DNA of 20,204 nucleotides, taken from assembly GCA_024643595.1 (NCBI GenBank), contig JAHEMS010000008.1, forward strand, positions 1-20,204, read 5' to 3'. Source of the DNA: Bacteroidota bacterium (GTDB lineage Bacteria; Bacteroidota; Bacteroidia; Cytophagales; Cyclobacteriaceae). Within the stretch, counting starts at the first letter, position 1. Each line of letters starts with the position of its first letter. The notes below the pieces were generated by a model. The model did no database searches, was not told the DNA's origin, and saw only the letters and a list, made by a program, of their open reading frames with translations. Both the position numbers and the translations under genes were made by a program. Shown one piece after another: positions 1 to 7,344 of this stretch.

Positions 1-16
1 AACGGATTTTTTTCAT
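1..16 (-). CDS. Possible start of a gene running off the left edge
   Basis: On the minus strand an ATG at 16-14 is followed by AAA AAA ATC CGT, giving MKKIR, a typical first few residues of an exported or cytosolic Bacteroidota protein. A TAACTTTA box (36-43, minus) lies about 20 nt upstream, the distance seen for other candidate promoters here. It would be the next gene after the serine hydrolase, with a gap of about 76 nt. Only five codons are visible, so no function can be given, and the ATG may be chance. Confidence 0.25.
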
Positions 17-35
17 GACCCCATACTTGTTTTTC

Positions 36-69
36 TAAAGTTAAAAAATTCTTTCTGCGTAATATCGAA
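36..69 (-). promoter_or_regulatory. Candidate Bacteroidota-type promoter for the left-edge gene
   Basis: On the minus strand TAACTTTA (36-43) matches the -7 consensus TAnnTTTG except for the last base. TTTC (66-69) lies 22 nt further upstream as an imperfect TTTG -33 element. The box is about 20 nt before the putative ATG at 16. The match is weak and is proposed only because it coincides with a plausible start. Confidence 0.27.
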
Positions 70-92
70 ATGTCTAGCTAGTGGGTATGCTT

Positions 93-1313
93 CTAGTTAA
101 ACTGTTCTGCAATTTTTCTATACAAGGCAATTTCATGATCATGAAAATATCCTGTTTGATCATTTTTGAAGTGATAGTTAGAGGATAGTTTTACAATCAC
201 CATGTCTTTATCCGGATCGATGTAAATAAACTGACCATAGATTCCCTGCGCATTAAATTCATCTTCCCTTCCATACGGGATCCACCATTGAAATCCATAT
301 CCATCCTTGCGCAACGCGGTGCTTCGTTTGCCCGGCATTACATGAGGAGCATCAGGGGTAACGGATGCTCTTACCCAAGCTTCAGGAACGACTTGTTTAC
401 CTAACCACCTTCCGGAATCTAAAAATAACTGTCCGATCTTAGCGTAATCTCTGGCCGTGGCATTGAGTCCACCAATGGCGAATTCCATTCCTGAATTATC
501 AACTATCCAATATGCGTCTGACTCCGCACCTATTGGCGACCACAATTTTTCATTCATGTAATCGGTGATGGATTGGCCCGTTGCTTTAGTCAGGATCATT
601 CCTAATACCTGAGTATCTATGCTCACATATAAATTATATGTACCGGGTTGTCGGGCACGTTTCAATCGTTTTGCGAAATCCGCCATGGGCATGCCCAGCG
701 CAAAGTAGCGGCCCATCACATTGATGTCAGAATTAAAATCACCATAGTCTTCATTGAACCCCACTCCTGATGACATTTGAAGTACATCTTTGATTCTGAC
801 ATGGTCATACCCTGTACCGGCAAACTCAGGCAAGTAATCTGTTACCGTTTCTTCAATGCTTTTGATTTTCCCTTCATGGATTGCTATTCCAAGCAGTGCT
901 GAAATCACTGACTTTGACATTGACCATGATATGTGATGGTCGTTTTCTGTAAACTGATTTGCATAATACTCATAATAAATAGAGTCATGGCGAATTATCA
1001 ACAACGCATCAGTAAGGGTGTAATCCAGGTATGCTTGCGTGTTTACCGTAGAGTCGTTGAATTGAAAAGATATGGGGAGGGCAAATACCTTATCGCGCTT
1101 GGCGAAGTGATAGGGATTGGATGATCCCGATACGATGCTGGTATGAAAAATATCCTTAACATTTTTGAAGTTGCTGGAAATGGCATCCTTATCAAAAAAT
1201 GTTAATACCTTATAGAGCTGATATGCTTCTTGCCGAAAAAAGATCACTACTACAAGCACAATAAATCCCAACAAGGAAGCCAGTCCAAATAAGATCTTGC
1301 GGATTATTTTCAT
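93..1313 (-). CDS. Membrane-anchored serine hydrolase, beta-lactamase class C family
   Basis: A 406-residue penicillin-binding-protein/beta-lactamase-fold hydrolase. Residues 1-26 form one hydrophobic N-terminal segment without an obvious cleavage site, so the enzyme is probably anchored with its catalytic domain outside the cytoplasm. The nucleophile motif SxxK is S131-M-S-K134. The second motif is Y229-V-S231, where class C beta-lactamases have YxN. A third motif-like stretch (AQGIYGQ, about 355-361) replaces KTG. These variations fit the esterase/6-aminohexanoate-oligomer-hydrolase type more than a true beta-lactamase, but the substrate cannot be read from sequence. I chose the ATG at 1313 because it begins MKIIRK followed at once by the hydrophobic segment; an upstream TTG at 1328 would add five residues and is less likely. 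It lies 92 nt behind the diheme cytochrome gene on the same strand and could be read through from it. Confidence 0.88.
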   Translation of the reverse strand: MKIIRKILFGLASLLGFIVLVVVIFFRQEAYQLYKVLTFFDKDAISSNFKNVKDIFHTSIVSGSSNPYHFAKRDKVFALPISFQFNDSTVNTQAYLDYTLTDALLIIRHDSIYYEYYANQFTENDHHISWSMSKSVISALLGIAIHEGKIKSIEETVTDYLPEFAGTGYDHVRIKDVLQMSSGVGFNEDYGDFNSDINVMGRYFALGMPMADFAKRLKRARQPGTYNLYVSIDTQVLGMILTKATGQSITDYMNEKLWSPIGAESDAYWIVDNSGMEFAIGGLNATARDYAKIGQLFLDSGRWLGKQVVPEAWVRASVTPDAPHVMPGKRSTALRKDGYGFQWWIPYGREDEFNAQGIYGQFIYIDPDKDMVIVKLSSNYHFKNDQTGYFHDHEIALYRKIAEQFN

Positions 1314-1359
1314 TGTCAAATTGGTCAATATTAACCATAATATTAATAAATGATTTGAC

Positions 1360-1376
1360 AGGAAATAATTATTCCT
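1360..1376. repeat. Imperfect AT-rich palindrome between cytochrome and hydrolase genes
   Basis: AGGAAATAATTATTCCT reads as a 16-bp perfect palindrome (AGGAATAATTATTCCT) with one extra A. It lies in the 92-nt gap between the cytochrome c stop and the serine hydrolase start. It may be a weak hairpin or an operator-like site; there is no T-tract making it a convincing terminator. The symmetry is visible, the role is unknown. Confidence 0.35.
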
Positions 1377-1405
1377 ATTCTATACCCATTGCAACAATGT
1401 CAGTA

Positions 1406-2389
1406 CTACTTTGGGTCCCCCTCCTGTATTCCCAGCGGAATCGGATTGTTAATAGGTTCCAACGAACTGATAAATTTATAGAGTGCTGTCAACTCAAGAT
1501 CACTCATACGGCTGAATGGGCCCCAGGGCATAGGACTGCCAGGGATCAAACGTCCCTTTCTAAACCGTTCGATGAAATCTTTTTTGGACCAACCACTTAT
1601 TCTTCCTGTTTCCTGATCTGGAGTCAAATTAGGGGTGACAAGGTGTTTACCTGGGATAATTTTTCCGTTTTCATCCACCACCTCAAATTCGGCTGCTCCC
1701 GCGTACTCGGGACCAATATATCCGCCTGTCATCATATCGCGTTTTGTATGACACCCACGGCAATTCGCCACGCTTGCTGCAAGATACTTTCCGTATGCAG
1801 CAGTAGAATCTATTGCAGGTGATTCCGGAACATCACCATCACCAGTTGGCTTAACCAAAAATGCCATTACTGCTTTACCCAGAAAATTCCATTCATGTTG
1901 AGGTCTTTTATTTTTAACAGGCGCTTGCGTCCTTAAGAAGGAGATCACTGCTGTGAGATCACTTTCACTCAAATCATAAAATGGCATGAAATCAAGTATT
2001 GCTCGCCCATCATGTCTAACTCCATAGCGTAACGAACGCGCAATTTCCTCATCCCGTAACTTACCAATACCTGTTTCTTCATCTGAAGTAATATTTGGCG
2101 CATACACATTTCCAATGGGCAATTCAAAATTGAATCCACCACTCAGCGGTGTGACTTCGCCATTGTCAACCTTAGTCATATCCGACATCGGGGAATGACA
2201 ATTCGCACAATGTGCAGGGCCAAAGGCAAGGGATCGACCCCGTGCAATGACTGCTGAATCGGTACTTGCTTTGATGTTAGGATAAGGGGCTTCAAAAGTT
2301 CGCTCATAACGGGCATAAACCATAATGACGAATCCAATGGCAATGATGGCAACCAGGAGTACTATTCCCAGTAATATTTTCTTAATCAT
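1406..2389 (-). CDS. Membrane-anchored diheme cytochrome c
   Basis: A 327-residue c-type cytochrome with two CxxCH heme sites, CANCH at 61-65 and CRGCH at 210-214. Residues 4-25 form an N-terminal membrane anchor, placing the heme domains in the periplasm. The protein is an internal duplication: each heme site is followed by a matching (A/T)PN(I/L)TxDxETG block (97-107 and 252-262), and then by a Met-Pro pair at M135 and M287 likely to give the sixth heme ligands. The architecture resembles the cytochrome subunits that accept electrons from quinoprotein or GMC-type dehydrogenases, but no dehydrogenase or oxidase gene is beside it, so its partner is unknown. The start ATG at 2389 has a well-placed promoter upstream (2412-2444). 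Separate transcription from mutS is likely. Confidence 0.93.
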   Translation of the reverse strand: MIKKILLGIVLLVAIIAIGFVIMVYARYERTFEAPYPNIKASTDSAVIARGRSLAFGPAHCANCHSPMSDMTKVDNGEVTPLSGGFNFELPIGNVYAPNITSDEETGIGKLRDEEIARSLRYGVRHDGRAILDFMPFYDLSESDLTAVISFLRTQAPVKNKRPQHEWNFLGKAVMAFLVKPTGDGDVPESPAIDSTAAYGKYLAASVANCRGCHTKRDMMTGGYIGPEYAGAAEFEVVDENGKIIPGKHLVTPNLTPDQETGRISGWSKKDFIERFRKGRLIPGSPMPWGPFSRMSDLELTALYKFISSLEPINNPIPLGIQEGDPK

Positions 2390-2411
2390 GTTAATAAGGG
2401 TTTGGGGCTAA

Positions 2412-2444
2412 TAAATTTAAGAAAAAATTAGGAGGTAATACAAA
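2412..2444 (-). promoter_or_regulatory. Bacteroidota-type promoter for the diheme cytochrome gene
   Basis: On the minus strand TTTG (2444-2441) is followed after 21 nt by TAAATTTA (2419-2412). This fits the TTTG-N(17-23)-TAnnTTTG arrangement with one mismatch in the last base. The -7 box ends 22 nt before the ATG at 2389, giving a short leader. The match is by eye. Confidence 0.5.
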
Positions 2445-2538
2445 TTTATCCATCCTGTCGATGAGCTTGTATTATTTTGATTATTTCGACCCTCATTATG
2501 TACAACAAGGATTTACCTACGCTTTTAACTGGGAATGA

Positions 2539-5142
2539 TTATTTTTTTAATACGTTGAGCACCTCATTCAATTTCAATAGAGCCTCCACAGGGCTGATGG
2601 TATTGATATCGATCTTCTCGAGCATATCATGAACGGCCTTGGATTTAGGATCCATTTCGAACAAGCTCATCTGCGTAGTTGGTTTTGGCAGCTCATCGAA
2701 CTTTTTCTTCTGTTCGTTCTTATGTTTATCCCTTTCCAGGAAGTGAAGAATTTCATTTGCACGCAATACTACCTTATTAGGCATTCCGGCCAGTTGTGCC
2801 ACATGGATCCCAAAGCTATGTTCACTGCCCCCTTCTTTGAGTTTACGCATGAAAATAATTTTGTCGCCAACTTCTTTCACACTTACATTGAAGTTTTTCA
2901 CGCGCATCAGGTCTTCCGTCAGTTGATTTAATTCATGATAGTGGGTGGCAAATAAGGTTTTTGGTTGGAAGTCTTTATGGTTATGTAAATATTCTACAAT
3001 TGCCCAGGCAATGGAAACACCATCATAGGTAGAAGTGCCTCTTCCAATTTCGTCCATCAAAATCAAACTTCGGTCGCTCAGGTTATTGAGAATACTTGCG
3101 GTCTCTGTCATCTCTACCATAAAAGTGGATTCGCCTCGCGACAAATTGTCGGAAGCGCCCACACGTGTAAATACTTTATCGATAATGCCTATGGTCGCAG
3201 CTTCCGCGGGAACATAACTTCCCATTTGGGCCATGAGCACAATTAAGGCGGTTTGCCTTAACAAGGCAGATTTTCCCGCCATATTCGGACCCGTAATTAC
3301 CAATATCTGTTGGGTCTCATTGTCAAGGTAAATATCATTGGGCACATAGCTTTCACCAACTGGCAGTTGCTTTTCAATCACAGGGTGTCGTCCGGCTTTT
3401 ATTGCCAATCGTTTTGAGTCACTGATCTCCGGTTTATTATATTTATTGAATCTGGCGGTTACTGCAAAAGATAACAAACAATCCAAAATTGCAATCACAC
3501 GCGCATTCTGTTGGATCTGAGAAATGTAATCAGCAGCATGACGCATTAATTCATTAAATAAGCGCTGCTCGATTACAGACAACTTTTCTTCTGCGTGAAG
3601 AATTTTTTCTTCATATACTTTGAGCTCCTCAGTGATATATCGCTCCGCGTTCACCAGTGTTTGCTTTCTGATCCAATCTGAAGGGACCTTATCTTTATGA
3701 GCATTGCTTACTTCCAGATAATATCCAAATACTTTGTTGTAGGAAATCTTTAAAGAGTTAATTCCTGTTCGTTCAATCTCTCTCTTTTGTATCTGTAATA
3801 GGTAATCCTTCCCAGAAAAAGCGATGCTTCTTAGCTCATCCAGTTCGGCATCCACACCTTCTTTTATAATCCCCCCCTGATGAATTAACATGGGGGCATC
3901 CTCTTTCAATTCTCTTTCTATCTTTTCCAGTAAAAATTCACAACGATTCAATTGGTCCCCCAACTTCTTTAATTCTGAGGAAGAAGATTTTTCCAAAATA
4001 GCCTTCACTGGAATGATTGCCTTCAGCGATCGCTTCAATTGTAATAATTCGCGGGGATTAATCCTGCCGACAGCTACTTTAGAAATCAATCTTTCCAGGT
4101 CAGTAATCTGATGAAGATGTTCCAGTATTTTCTCTGTTAACTCCTGATCATTATAAAATTGCTCCACGACCTGAAGACGTTCGTCAATACTTTGTTTCTC
4201 TTTGAGAGGCAAGATCATCCATTTTCGTAGGTTGCGCGAACCCATAGGCGTTACCGTTTGATCAAGTACTTCCAGCAATGGAACTCCGCCTTCATTGGTG
4301 GATTGAACTATTTCCAGGTTGCGCACCGTAAACTTATCCAGCCATACGTACTTGTCTTCGTCTATGCGTGAGATTGACGCGATGTGATGGGTGTCTTTAT
4401 GTTCTGTAGCTTCCAGGTAATGCAAAATTGCTCCAGCCGCAATAATAGCCTCACTCATTCCTTCAATGCCAAAACCTTTGAGGGTACTGGTTTTGAACTG
4501 CTGAATCAGTTTCTCCCTGGCAAAATCAAATGCAAATACCCAATCATCCAGGGCGAACGTGGCATACTCTTCGCTAAACTGAGTATCATACTTTTCGCGG
4601 CTGGCTTTGCTGTAAATGATTTCCGCTGGCCCAAAGCTCTGAATTAACTTATAGACATAATTATCCGGACCTTGTGCCGCATAAAACTCCCCCGTGCTGA
4701 TGTCTAAAAATGAAATGCCCATAGCCGTTTTTCCTGCAAAAACTGAGGCCAGAAAATTATTTTGCTTTCGTTCGAGTACATTATCGTTGTAAGATATTCC
4801 GGGAGTCACTAACTCTGTTACACCTCGCTTTACAATACCTTTTACAAATCGCGGATCTTCCAGCTGATCGCAGATGGCAACACGATTTCCGGCTCTGACT
4901 AATTTGGGTAAATAAGTATCTAAAGCATGATGCGGAAATCCAGCCAATTCAATTTCGGAAGCTGATCCATTTCCTCGTTTGGTTAGCGTGATATCAAGCA
5001 CACGGGAAGCGCGGATGGCATCCTCTCCAAACGTTTCATAAAAATCACCTACCCTAAAAAGTAATAAGGCCCCGGGATACTTCGCTTTGATAGCGTTGTA
5101 CTGTTTCATTAACGGGGTATCCATCGCATTTGCTCCAGCCAT
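2539..5142 (-). CDS. mutS: DNA mismatch repair protein MutS
   Basis: MutS binds mismatches and small loops in DNA and recruits MutL. Numbered from the ATG at 5142 (867 residues), the mismatch-reading Phe-x-Glu is F34-Y-E36 in GDFYETF. The ATPase Walker A GPNMAGKS is at about 618-625, and Walker B with the signature LILMDEIGRGTSTYDG is at about 693-708, followed by the switch FATHYHEL. A QMSLF beta-clamp-binding motif lies at about 824-828. The last helix (PVEALLKLNEVL) resembles the MutS tetramerisation segment, so the protein is full length. Start choice: a TTG at 5163 is possible but weak. The ATG at 5142 is listed; the ATG at 5124 (MDTPLMKQYN) is a serious alternative, because a perfect -7 box ends only 6 nt before 5142. 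No mutL is in the window. Confidence 0.98.
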   Translation of the reverse strand: MAGANAMDTPLMKQYNAIKAKYPGALLLFRVGDFYETFGEDAIRASRVLDITLTKRGNGSASEIELAGFPHHALDTYLPKLVRAGNRVAICDQLEDPRFVKGIVKRGVTELVTPGISYNDNVLERKQNNFLASVFAGKTAMGISFLDISTGEFYAAQGPDNYVYKLIQSFGPAEIIYSKASREKYDTQFSEEYATFALDDWVFAFDFAREKLIQQFKTSTLKGFGIEGMSEAIIAAGAILHYLEATEHKDTHHIASISRIDEDKYVWLDKFTVRNLEIVQSTNEGGVPLLEVLDQTVTPMGSRNLRKWMILPLKEKQSIDERLQVVEQFYNDQELTEKILEHLHQITDLERLISKVAVGRINPRELLQLKRSLKAIIPVKAILEKSSSSELKKLGDQLNRCEFLLEKIERELKEDAPMLIHQGGIIKEGVDAELDELRSIAFSGKDYLLQIQKREIERTGINSLKISYNKVFGYYLEVSNAHKDKVPSDWIRKQTLVNAERYITEELKVYEEKILHAEEKLSVIEQRLFNELMRHAADYISQIQQNARVIAILDCLLSFAVTARFNKYNKPEISDSKRLAIKAGRHPVIEKQLPVGESYVPNDIYLDNETQQILVITGPNMAGKSALLRQTALIVLMAQMGSYVPAEAATIGIIDKVFTRVGASDNLSRGESTFMVEMTETASILNNLSDRSLILMDEIGRGTSTYDGVSIAWAIVEYLHNHKDFQPKTLFATHYHELNQLTEDLMRVKNFNVSVKEVGDKIIFMRKLKEGGSEHSFGIHVAQLAGMPNKVVLRANEILHFLERDKHKNEQKKKFDELPKPTTQMSLFEMDPKSKAVHDMLEKIDINTISPVEALLKLNEVLNVLKK

Positions 5143-5148
5143 AGGCGA

Positions 5149-5156
5149 CAAATATA
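5149..5156 (-). promoter_or_regulatory. Consensus -7 promoter box in front of mutS
   Basis: On the minus strand TATATTTG matches TAnnTTTG exactly. It ends 6 nt before the ATG at 5142 and 24 nt before the ATG at 5124. No clear TTG -33 element is seen at the usual distance (an imperfect TTCTG is near). If active, the transcript would be leaderless for the first ATG or carry a leader of about 20 nt for the second. Confidence 0.45.
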
Positions 5157-5223
5157 GAGGCAAGAAGGGAGAAGTCAGAAGCTAATAGTGAAGAAATAAA
5201 CAGTATTATAGGAGGGCAATCAG

Positions 5224-5883
5224 CTACTCTTTTATGGCCACAATCAACCACATTATATCGTCCTTTTCTTTTAATCGATCTACAAAAGCGTCTTCCTGCT
5301 TAATAACTTTAAAGCCTGCTTTGCCCAAGTCTTCAAGCGCATAGTTCATGCTCAGCTCATGCATTTTCTCCTGATCATGACGACTTGATTTTCTGCGTTT
5401 CTCAGCAATGGGTTCACATAATACCAGCCTGCCTCCGGGTTTTAAAGAGGCTTTCAAATGCTGTAATATTTTGTCATGATCGTCCATTTCGTGGTAGGTG
5501 TCAAGGATAATTACGGCATCAAGCACATCATGTGGCAGCTTAGGATTATCATAATCACCCTTAATCACTTCCACATTGGTAATGTTTCTTTTGTTGATAT
5601 TATTATAGAGGTTATCCAACTTGGATTGAACAACGTCCACAGAAAAAACTTTACCCGCACTACCCACAAAAGCAGAAAGCTTAATCGTCATATAGCCCTC
5701 ATTACATCCGACATCTGCCACTGTACTTCCAGGACTTATATTTAATTGATGAATAATAGCATTGGCCCTTTGCCAGCGATCACGATCTGCCCAGGTCTTT
5801 TCGGTGTAGACGTCTTTCCATTTATCCTGACCCCAGCTAAATAAAGGGATTATCAATAACAGTAAAGACAGGTATTTTTTCAT
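5224..5883 (-). CDS. Exported class I SAM-dependent methyltransferase-fold protein
   Basis: A 219-residue Rossmann methyltransferase. Motif I is VADVGCNEG (55-63), the acidic residue that would hold the SAM ribose is D83 in SVDV, a GD pair is at 109-110, and DTYHEM (128-133) and LVLCEP (153-158) match later strands of the fold. The protein begins with a clear signal peptide (MKKYLSLLLLIIPLFSWGQ, cleavage likely near residue 19), which is odd because SAM is cytoplasmic. Predicted exported methyltransferases of this type are known in Gram-negative bacteria without settled substrates. The ATG at 5883 is chosen because the signal peptide begins there; longer upstream extensions look non-coding and would run into the divergent gene's promoter. 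It sits 81 nt upstream of mutS on the same strand and may be cotranscribed with it. Confidence 0.85.
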   Translation of the reverse strand: MKKYLSLLLLIIPLFSWGQDKWKDVYTEKTWADRDRWQRANAIIHQLNISPGSTVADVGCNEGYMTIKLSAFVGSAGKVFSVDVVQSKLDNLYNNINKRNITNVEVIKGDYDNPKLPHDVLDAVIILDTYHEMDDHDKILQHLKASLKPGGRLVLCEPIAEKRRKSSRHDQEKMHELSMNYALEDLGKAGFKVIKQEDAFVDRLKEKDDIMWLIVAIKE

Positions 5884-5936
5884 TGTATTTGTAAACGATT
5901 CTATGCTGATAAAGTTCCGCAAAATAGTTTTAAGGA

Positions 5937-5944
5937 TACCTTTG
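5937..5944 (+). promoter_or_regulatory. Consensus -7 promoter box in front of the TrmH-family gene
   Basis: TACCTTTG matches TAnnTTTG exactly and ends 4 nt before the ATG at 5949, so the transcript is likely to start at or very near the start codon. No clear TTG is seen 17-23 nt upstream. It lies in the 65-nt gap between divergent genes. Confidence 0.5.
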
Positions 5945-5948
5945 CACA

Positions 5949-6482
5949 ATGAAGAAACTAAAACTGGAAGAATTGGGTCGAATTTCAATTGATCAATTTA
6001 AAGAATCAGAAAAAATTCCAGTTTGCATTTTACTCGATAATGTTCGAAGTCTGCACAATGTAGGCTCTGCATTTCGAACGGCTGATGCTTTTCGTGTTGA
6101 AAAGATTTATCTCACCGGTATCACCGGAATCCCACCACACCGCGAAATTCAAAAGACCGCACTGGGCGCTACGGAATCAGTGAATTGGGAATATGTTGAA
6201 AGCCCGGCACATGCAATTTCGGACCTTCGTGGAAGGGGATATAAAATTGTAATCGTGGAACAAACCACTGATAGTATTCCTCTGCAGACTTTTAATGGAG
6301 AACCTGATGTAAAATATTGTCTTGTATTCGGCAATGAAGTGCATGGCGTAAGTGATGAATCCATAGCGCTGGGGGATCTGGCTTTAGAGATTCCACAACT
6401 GGGCACCAAACATTCGCTTAACATTTCCGTGTGCCTTGGCATTGTGCTATGGGATCTTTTCCGAAAACTTCGTTTATCATGA
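5949..6482 (+). CDS. SpoU/TrmH-family RNA 2'-O-methyltransferase
   Basis: A 177-residue SPOUT-fold enzyme that transfers a methyl group from SAM to a ribose 2'-OH in tRNA or rRNA. All three family motifs are present: motif 1 around 30-47 (DNVRSLHNVGSAFRTAD, with N37 and R43), motif 2 FGNEVHGVS (127-135), and motif 3 IPQLGTKHSLNIS (148-160), which forms the trefoil-knot SAM site. It is the minimal form without an N-terminal L30e-like substrate-binding domain, as in TrmH/TrmL-size proteins. The exact target nucleotide cannot be assigned. Its TGA overlaps the ATG of the next gene (ATGA at 6479-6482), so the two are translationally coupled. It is divergent from the exported methyltransferase. Confidence 0.94.
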   Translation: MKKLKLEELGRISIDQFKESEKIPVCILLDNVRSLHNVGSAFRTADAFRVEKIYLTGITGIPPHREIQKTALGATESVNWEYVESPAHAISDLRGRGYKIVIVEQTTDSIPLQTFNGEPDVKYCLVFGNEVHGVSDESIALGDLALEIPQLGTKHSLNISVCLGIVLWDLFRKLRLS

Positions 6483-6949
6483 ACAGCGCTTCCATTAGTG
6501 AAATCAAAAAAGAACTGCAACGACTAGATGAGTCATCGCTTCATTCAATTTGCCTACGCTTGGCCAAATACAAAAAAGAAAACAAAGAGCTGATCTCCTA
6601 CCTTCTTTCAGATGCCGATGATGAAGTAGGCTACATTCGAAATATAAAAGAAGAACTGGATATGATGTTCCATGAGTTAGACGGAAGAAACTTGTACATC
6701 ACAAAAAAAATACTTCGTAAAATCCTTCGATTTGCCAATCGACAGATAAAATATTCAGGTATAGCTCAGACTGAACTCGAATTACGGATTCACTTCTGTA
6801 AAAAGATCAAAGAAGCAGAGATTCCCCTTACCCCTGGCACCGTGCTTTACAATCTTTATGCCCAGCAACTTAAAAAAATAACGACTTTGCTCAGTAGACT
6901 ACCAGAAGATTATCAGGAAGATTATTCCGCTGCCATTGAATCCATTTAA
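6479..6949 (+). CDS. Uncharacterised helical protein, 156 residues
   Basis: No recognised enzyme motif. The start ATG at 6479 overlaps the stop of the TrmH-family gene by 4 nt; a longer GTG start at 6431 would lie inside that gene and is rejected. The sequence is charged, rich in Lys, Glu and Leu, with no signal peptide or membrane segment, so it is probably cytoplasmic and mostly helical. A basic stretch around 60-90 (ITKKILRKILRFANRQIKYS) could contact nucleic acid. From memory, similar lengths and motifs (CLRLAKYKKENKELISYLL near the start) occur as conserved hypothetical proteins in other Bacteroidota. Coupling to an RNA methyltransferase and to a VF530-like gene suggests an RNA- or DNA-related role, but this is inference only. 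Confidence 0.85.
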   Translation: MNSASISEIKKELQRLDESSLHSICLRLAKYKKENKELISYLLSDADDEVGYIRNIKEELDMMFHELDGRNLYITKKILRKILRFANRQIKYSGIAQTELELRIHFCKKIKEAEIPLTPGTVLYNLYAQQLKKITTLLSRLPEDYQEDYSAAIESI

Positions 6950-6961
6950 TTAATCATCTCG

Positions 6962-7180
6962 ATGAAAGACGAACAACCGAATAATCCACTTCACGGCAAA
7001 ACCCTTGAGTACATCCTTGTTTTCCTGGTAGATCGATACGGGTGGAATGAACTCGGTGAACGAATCCCTGTGAATTGTTTCCGTTTTGATCCCAGTATTA
7101 AATCCTGCCTTACCTTTTTCAGAAAAACTCCATGGGCTCGTAAAAAAGTTGAAGATCTTTATCTGGAGTCACTGGACTAA
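6962..7180 (+). CDS. VF530/DUF2132 family small protein
   Basis: A 72-residue protein that matches the VF530 (DUF2132) family over its full length. The hallmarks are HGKTLEYILVFLVDRYGW (11-28), then LGERIPVNCF and FDPSIKSCLTFFRKTPWARK (43-62), ending in KKVEDLYL. The family has a compact alpha-helical structure and has been described as DNA-binding; its cellular role is not established. The gene starts 12 nt after the 156-residue protein gene and is very likely in the same operon. No signal peptide. Confidence 0.88.
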   Translation: MKDEQPNNPLHGKTLEYILVFLVDRYGWNELGERIPVNCFRFDPSIKSCLTFFRKTPWARKKVEDLYLESLD

Positions 7181-7230
7181 TGCAATTATATATTTTACGA
7201 TAACATGAGAGTTGCATTGCAGATTTTTCT
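7179..7230 (+). terminator. Weak candidate terminator after the TrmH-VF530 cluster
   Basis: AATGCAA (7179-7185) can pair with TTGCATT (7212-7218) across a 26-nt AT-rich loop, and a T-rich run (ATTTTTCTT) follows a few nt later. The stem is short and the loop long. It is offered because it lies exactly at the end of the cluster. Confidence 0.25.
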
Positions 7231-7313
7231 TATTCATTAATAGGTTGCCGCAATTTATCCGAATTCAGTTCAAGTAAAGTCGTAATCAGCATTCAAATTC
7301 CATTCATTCTTCG

Positions 7314-7321
7314 CACCTTTG
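7314..7321 (+). promoter_or_regulatory. Near-consensus -7 box upstream of purM
   Basis: CACCTTTG differs from TAnnTTTG only in the first base and ends 23 nt before the GTG start at 7345. No convincing TTG -33 element is seen. A promoter for purM is expected somewhere in this 164-nt gap. Confidence 0.3.
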
Positions 7322-7344
7322 CTGCAGTTAAAAATGAGATTTCT

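Noticed and set aside
93..1313. Antibiotic-resistance beta-lactamase
   Set aside because: SxxK is present, but YxN is YVS and there is no KTG motif. The family includes many esterases and amide hydrolases, so a resistance claim is not supported.
1313..1822. Long plus-strand open frame antisense to the cytochrome c gene
   Set aside because: The cytochrome on the other strand has two heme motifs and a promoter. The antisense product has no recognisable domain and an odd Cys/His/Thr-rich composition, so it is a shadow.
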